Shown: positions 58,361 to 64,000 of the stretch, one piece after another
How positions within the stretch are numbered: position 1 is the first letter of the stretch
Layout of the letters: each line of letters starts with the position of its first letter
NCBI RefSeq assembly: GCF_041296385.1
Contig: NC_091016.1
Span: forward strand, 19,939,497-20,003,496
Length of the DNA: 64,000 bases
From: Aphelocoma coerulescens
Lineage: Eukaryota; Chordata; Aves; Passeriformes; Corvidae
Direction: 5' to 3'
Notes under the pieces: generated by a model
What the model was told of the DNA's origin: nothing
The model's input: only the letters and a program-made list of their open reading frames with translations
Databases searched by the model: none
Translations under genes and position numbers: made by a program

Positions 58361-60058
58361 GAAAGAGAAGTGTCACCCTGAATGCCAGGCTCCTGCCAGC
58401 ACACCAGCCCTCCTTTCATTCTGTTGGGCAAAGACAATTTCTTAAAAACCCTTTAATAAAATTATGTTCTTAATAAAACAGCTTTTGAGTCTCCTCTGCT
58501 GGAGTTATTTTGTATTTATTTGCTTGAAGGGCATCCAGGAGCACTTCTTTGTGCACCAGTGCCAAACTACCTTCTCCTTGCAAATGGGATGGATGTTGGC
58601 AGTGCTCTGGGTGCTGCCTCGGGCTGACAAGCGAGCTGAGTGTCACTGTGTCTGCACAACTGCTGCCATGCCTGGGGCCCTGTGGCACTGCAGGTGATGT
58701 AGGAGCCACCTTGCCAGGGAGACCTGGGCACTGTGGTGGCACCCATTCTCCTGCTCAGAGTTTGGATCCTGAGGTGTCCTGCAGGTGTGACCAAAGTGAG
58801 AGGCAGGAAGCTGGGAGATGGGGTAAACACCCCCAGTGGAAGTGCTGAGACCCCTTTGGTGCTCCCATCCCTCCCAGTCAATTTGTGCAGGAATAGCTCT
58901 GGGAGAAGAGTCTGCTGCGATGGATGCTGGACAGCCCCCAAATGCAGCCCAAATTCCCCCAAAGGCACCCAGGTCTCCCCACATTTGGCTTTAGGGCTTT
59001 GGGCAGCTGACCCCGTGCCTGGCAGTGCACAGGGAGTTATCCCCCACCTGCATTGGCTGCTGCCTCTGCCTGTGTTAAGTTGTATTTTCTTGCTGTGGAG
59101 ATGCACAGAGGGTGTTTGAGCCCTCTCTGATGGTATGTGCTGGCTGCACCCATCTGCAGCACCTCTGTGGAAAAGCAAACAAGAGCTCCCGTGACATGAG
59201 GCAGGATTTTGCACTGGTTATGTTTCCATTTGCTTTGGAAAATAAAATTATGTGCTCTAGCAAGAAAGTGCTGTGATATTTCTGGGGATTTTCCAGCAGA
59301 GCCTGTCTGTGGCTCCAGATTTCTCTGTAGTCTCTGCTCTTTGTAGGTGAAACCAATCAAAACAATCCCCCACAACTGTTTTCACGTGCACTTTTGAAGT
59401 AATTTTTTTACAGCATTGCTGTGTAGATCAAAATGCATTTAGGTTGGGATGTGATACCATAAAAAAACTTCTAAAAAGTTAGCTCGTTGACTTTTCAGTG
59501 CCTAGGTACAAAGCAAAAAATAAAGTAATTTTTAGGATGGCTTTTAAAATTGCTGAGAGATGCAGCTGTCTTTTCACTGGCAGCTTCAAAACCTAGAGCT
59601 ATGCTTTTTTTAGAGTACTTTGATAAATGGATGTTTTGTTACAATTCCACTGAGCTGAGCTGCTTTCCGATTCCTGCCTCCTAGTTCTGATACCTGCACG
59701 ATGGGAGGATTTGTCCCCAACAGCTTTTTACATGGCAACATCTGCTTTCAGCTCTTTCAATTGCCTTTAATAACAATACTCTCAGTGCCCTGATGTCCAC
59801 TTTTACCAACTTTGTGTGCACAAGGCAGTTGGTTTGGTGAAAACTTCAGAAACTGCTGAATATTCTGTGTTTCTGGTGGAGCCGAGGTGCTCAAGATTTG
59901 TAAGGTCAGGACTCTGATTATCTGCAGGAGGAACCACACAGAAAAATGTGCTGCCTACAGCGTTGGTCTGGGGCTCAAGGATCTGCTGTAAATTCCTGCA
60001 CAGGTCTCCCATGTTGTGGTGGACAAGTCCTCATCTCTCTGGTATCTTTCTGTGTATA
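58361..60058. other. Intergenic DNA, nothing recognised
   Basis: Contains a 215-codon minus-strand open frame (58567-59214) with no recognisable domain. No repeats identified. Confidence 0.5.
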
Positions 60059-60106
60059 GACTCACAGAACCATTCATGTTGGAAAAGACTCACGAGACCA
60101 TCAAAT
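60059..60106 (-). mobile_element. Short CR1 LINE 3' tail
   Basis: GACTCACAGAACCATTCATG and TTGGAAAAGACTCACGAGAC match the antisense of a CR1 3' terminus; only about 48 bases remain. Confidence 0.65.
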
Positions 60107-62494
60107 AATGTATATGAAACGAGGGTGCCAAAAATGTCTCATTCAGAGGCTTGTGGAGAAGCTTACAGCTGGTCATGAGATGCTTGGAAATCACCAGCGA
60201 CAGAAGGGAGCCAAGATGGAGTATCTGATTCATCCACAGGCTTCTCATTATTGATAATGCTCTGAGGGGCTAGAAAAAAGGTAATTGCACTTCAGATGGA
60301 AACAGTGACTAAAAAAATTATCCTTGATGGTTCATTTTTTTTCTCTAAAGGGCTGTGGATACAGCCTGTAACTGCCTATAACCATTTTTAATATGAGGTA
60401 ATTTCTGCTTTAATGATCTCGCAGATCTCAAGGATATGCTAACATTTACCACCAACTATTAGATCTACATAGGAATATTTCACTTCTTCAGTACTAGCAC
60501 AGATGATGCTCATGAGAGGTTGCTTAATTATACCTACATTTTGGAAGATGAGAGACAAAAATAAATATTAGTAAAAATCAATATGATTATATGGGTATGA
60601 ATAATCTTGTCCATATTGGCTTTTTCCTTTCTGATTTGCAGAGATTTCAGGGATGAATGTTTCTCTCCCTGTACAATTCAGATGAATTGGTTTGATTTTG
60701 CATTGCAAATGCAGTTGATGTAATGAGACATGGACTTTTGCAGCTCCTGGCACGGACACGGCTCTGGCCAGGAGTGCAGGAGAAGAATTCCAACCCTGTC
60801 TGACCAGGCAGGAGTGAGCTGGAGAGAGCCTGAAGCACATGGATAAAGCAAAGGTACCCCTTCATCTTACCCAAGAGGAGTCCTGGTTTGGTCCCTCCAC
60901 TGAGTTCATCACTTATTTTTCCATGTCATTGAGCTGCAGCAATGTATTAGGCTAAATAGTTTTTCTTCCCCAGATACCACAGGTTAGCAGAAACCCTTTA
61001 TTTGAAAGACTCTCTCAAATTCCCACGTTTTCTACTAAAAGAGCAGAGACTTGGAGTCACTTGTCCCATATAATTTCCCCAGGAAGGGGTAGGGACGGCT
61101 ACTGGTCCGCAGCTCAGCGAGGAGGGAGGATTTGTGTCTTTTGGGAGACAGGAGATCTGAGGAACAGCACAGAACTCATCTATCAGTACCAACGTGCCTC
61201 TAGTGCACAGGCCTGTCCTTGGTGTAATGCATGGCAGGAGACCAAACCATGCTGAAAGCAGAGAGGTGCTGTTAGATGGCCACTCTTAGCACAGCAAACC
61301 CAGGCACATCAGCTATGGCTGCATGAGATCCTCCCCACCAACTATTTTGTTATTCGTTTCTCTGGTTTATCAGGAGCATAAGAAGGTCAGAATAATTTCC
61401 TTGGCCAAGAGAGCCATACATGCAGTATTTTGCCAGCTGAGTGACATTTAGGTGGTGATGGACATATGGACATAAAGCTTTGCCCAACAGGCGCCTGCAG
61501 CTGTTGGGGTGAGGGAAGGGGGTTCCCTCTCCTAATTCTGCCAATATGCCCCAAGGGAAAGTGTCCCCAATTCTTTGCTGCTGCTCCAGGGCTGGATCAC
61601 CCAGGACCATCTCTCTCAGTGTCAACATGATGTGTGTGTTAAAGCAATCAGAAGTTTTTATGCAGAAGATCAACATTGGGATTGACTCAAATATCAATAA
61701 ATTCCAAATTAAAGGGTTTGATCACAGCATTATAAACTTCCCACATGAACCATTTTGAATGACTGGAGGGTGACAATCTAAATATAAATGTAATTTCTTT
61801 TTTAAAACTGACTTCAGGCACATATATACAGCTTCAGTTGACTTTCAAGGGGAGTCTGTGGGAACATCTGACAGCAAAATTAAGTTATATGTTTCTTGTG
61901 GGAGTTCGTTTCCTCCAAAAACAGCAAATGCCTTGTTTCCCTGGCACTCAGATTTTTAAACCTGTAATCCTAGCAGGATATGAACTGTTTTTAATTACCC
62001 CCAGTGACAGAATTTTTTCCTTTGAAGGAGCCACTCGGGGTGTGAAGGGGAACAAGGACATTGAGTGCAAATGCGAGGGTGTGATTCTTTTTTAGAGCTG
62101 GTGTGGTGATCAGCTCAGCCATGGAGGTTTTGGCACCGATTTCAGCAGGTCACAAGGTCACACGCAGCTCTTGTATTAGTTTGGGAGAATTAAGCAGTGG
62201 GAAGGAAACAGAGGACTTAGAAGCAGGCAGAGGAATAAATGGGGTAAGAGACCAATTAAAGTGGATATAAGCAAAGAAAGAAACAGTGGGCATGGTGAGG
62301 GCTTTAATGACTTGTACAGCGCATTTCGAGGGTATTTCAGGTGAAACATTTTTTGGAACACTCATTCAAACAGCGTCATTTCCACCAAAATAACTGGTTA
62401 CATGACTAGGGTGAGGTGGATTTTAACCTTTATATAATCTTCCTATATAAATGCAACAGTTGCACAAAATGTACTTTTTGGATGTGCTGTAGAG
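60107..62494. other. Intergenic DNA, nothing recognised
   Basis: No gene, RNA gene or named repeat seen. Confidence 0.5.
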
Positions 62495-62970
62495 AGAATC
62501 ACAGAATCACAGGTCCAGTTAGGTTGGTAAAGACCTCTGAGATCATCCAGTCCAACCTTTGACCGAACACCACCACGTCAGCTTGGCCATGGCACTGAGT
62601 GCCATGTCCAGTTGTTTCTTGAGCACCTCCAGGGATGGTGACTTCACCACCTCCTTGGGCAGCCCATTCCAATGCCTGACAACCCCTTCCATGAAGAAAT
62701 TCTTCCTGATGTCCAACATGAACCTCCCCTGGCATGACTTGAGGATATGTCCTCCACTCCTGTTGCTGGTTGCCTGGGAGAAGAGACCAACCCACACCTG
62801 GCCACAGCCTCCTTTCAGGGAGTTGTAGAGAGTGATAAGGTCACCTCTGAGCTTCCATTCTTCCAGGCTAAACACCCCCAGCTCCTCCAGTCACGCCTCA
62901 TGGGATTTACCCTCTAGACTTTCACCAGCTTCATTCTCTGGACTCACTCCAGCACCCTGAAGGTGTCAGT
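62495..62970 (-). mobile_element. CR1 LINE 3' fragment, about 0.48 kb
   Basis: The antisense of CR1: octamer tail GAATCACAGAATCACAGG, GAGATCATCCAGTCCAACC, AGGGATGGTGACTTCACCAC, GGCAGCCCATTCCAATGCCT, AAGAAATTCTTCCTGATGTC, GTTGTAGAGAGTGATAAGGT and CCCCAGCTCCTCCAGTCACG. It is the best-preserved CR1 in the window. Confidence 0.95.
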
Positions 62971-64000
62971 GTGTTTCTGGGTGTGTGATCAGGTGCCCAC
63001 TGGAGAGGGAAGGACAATGAAACTCAGTCCCAGGAAAATCCAGCAGCAGTTGTCTTAACCCAATGAAGTTTGCAGCTTGGTGTCTGGAACCACTGAAAGC
63101 CCCAATACACGATTAAACCCCAAATCTCAGTGCACAAGGTCTAATGAATCACTTGTAATTGCCTCATCCCATGCAGGGCTCTGTCCGGCACATTCGCTTC
63201 TCTCGAAATTAAGGCTGTGTCTTCTGCTGTGTCTCAGTGAGCTGGAGCAGGGTGGGAGTGTCAGAAATGCACATGTGCCCATTGTGGAGGATGCTGGAAA
63301 GGAGGGAAGCCAGCATGGCACAGCAGGGACATGCCAGCAGCCAGTCTGGACACTGAGCTGATACTGGTATGAGCATGGGATTAAATCCCAGCGACACATT
63401 TGGGAACTCGGGGCAGCCCCATGATCCTGGTACTGTAAGTGTAAATGCAGCCCTTATGTGAGGGCTGGATCCTGCTGCAATAAATTGGACAAAAGGCTAT
63501 TTTTACATTCTTGCCTCTGGAGAGGGTTTTGGAGGCCTGGAGACAGATGCATGTCCTGGTTGGGTACTGGCTGCCCCATATCCACTCCTAGAGGAGTCAC
63601 CTGAGGGCAGCATGGATGAGCTTCCCACCAGCAGCAGAAACAAGAGAAATCATCTCCCAGTGAGCTTGCTGCCTTCTTCCACCCCCTGATATGCACCAAG
63701 ACTGGATGCTTTCACAGTGGCCTTCTGCCTACACCAGGACAAGCCACTTGAGAGACCTCAGAGCAGCTGTGGAAGCCACCGGTGCTGCTCTTCCTGGTGA
63801 GTTTTCTCTTCTACTCATTTGCTTTGCTGCTTTCTTGGAGAGCAGAGCTCAGTGATTTTTTTTTTTTTCCCATTAGGAATGAGCTGAGGTAGCTGGTGGC
63901 TCCTCAGGGATATATTTGCAAACCAGGAAGGCAATCGAATAGTAACATGGAAATATAGTGGTGTGAAAAGGGTAATTATTAAAAACAAAAAAGGTATTTC
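62971..64000. other. Intergenic DNA at window end
   Basis: No gene recognised. A T-rich run near 63859-63870 is the only simple repeat. The window ends inside this region. Confidence 0.5.

Noticed and set aside
58567..59214. 215-codon minus-strand open frame
   Set aside because: Low-complexity Pro/Ser/Gln-rich product without a recognisable domain; adjacent frames are also open, as expected in GC-richer DNA.
62499..62875. Open frames of 89-110 codons
   Set aside because: They are pieces of the CR1 3' end, not host genes.
48000..64000. KCNK12 or other mammalian-order downstream gene
   Set aside because: No two-pore potassium channel filter motif (GYG/GFG in a membrane context) or other known exon is seen on either strand. 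The gene may lie past the window.

Overview
The window is vertebrate nuclear DNA, almost certainly from a bird. Evidence: intron-rich gene structure; CR1 LINE 3' ends with the typical ATTCTATG-like octamer tails in both orientations; ERVL-like and other avian-style LTRs; no Alu, L1 or B1 sequence. The LTR types look like those of neognath birds, possibly a passerine, but the order cannot be fixed from the sequence alone.

The window holds one recognisable protein-coding gene, MSH2, complete on the + strand. It encodes the DNA mismatch-repair ATPase that pairs with MSH6 (MutS-alpha) or MSH3 (MutS-beta). All 16 coding exons were placed by splice sites, phase and similarity to human MSH2. Together they give 2811 nt, or 936 residues (human 934). 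Thirteen of the internal exons (2-14) have the same length as I recall for human; exon 1 is three codons longer and exon 15 is one codon shorter. The gene has a CpG-island, TATA-less promoter with GC boxes, two inverted CCAAT boxes inside a 53-bp-spaced duplication, an E2F site and a YY1-like site over the start codon. Its 3' UTR is short and ends at an AATAAA near 47880.

Layout: 1-730 unassigned upstream DNA; 731-922 a CR1 3' fragment touching the CpG island; 926-1560 CpG island and exon 1; 1423-8073 introns 1-5; 8208-26532 the 18.3-kb intron 6, with an LTR remnant, a complete-looking 1145-bp LTR element with a 5-bp target-site duplication, and a CR1 fragment; 26533-47665 exons 7-16; 47666 to about 47900 3' UTR; about 47900-64000 intergenic DNA with three substantial CR1 fragments, a probable LTR and a short CR1 tail. 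No sign of EPCAM (upstream neighbour in mammals) or KCNK12 (downstream neighbour) was found.

I found no undescribed multi-gene system here. The points worth a second look are the GC-AG intron after the Walker A exon, the duplicated CCAAT-box promoter module, the CR1 that merges into the CpG island, the lack of the human BAT-26 tract beside exon 5 (with a T14 tract on the other side of that exon), the internally duplicated LTR element in intron 6, and two perfect hairpins in introns 7 and 10.
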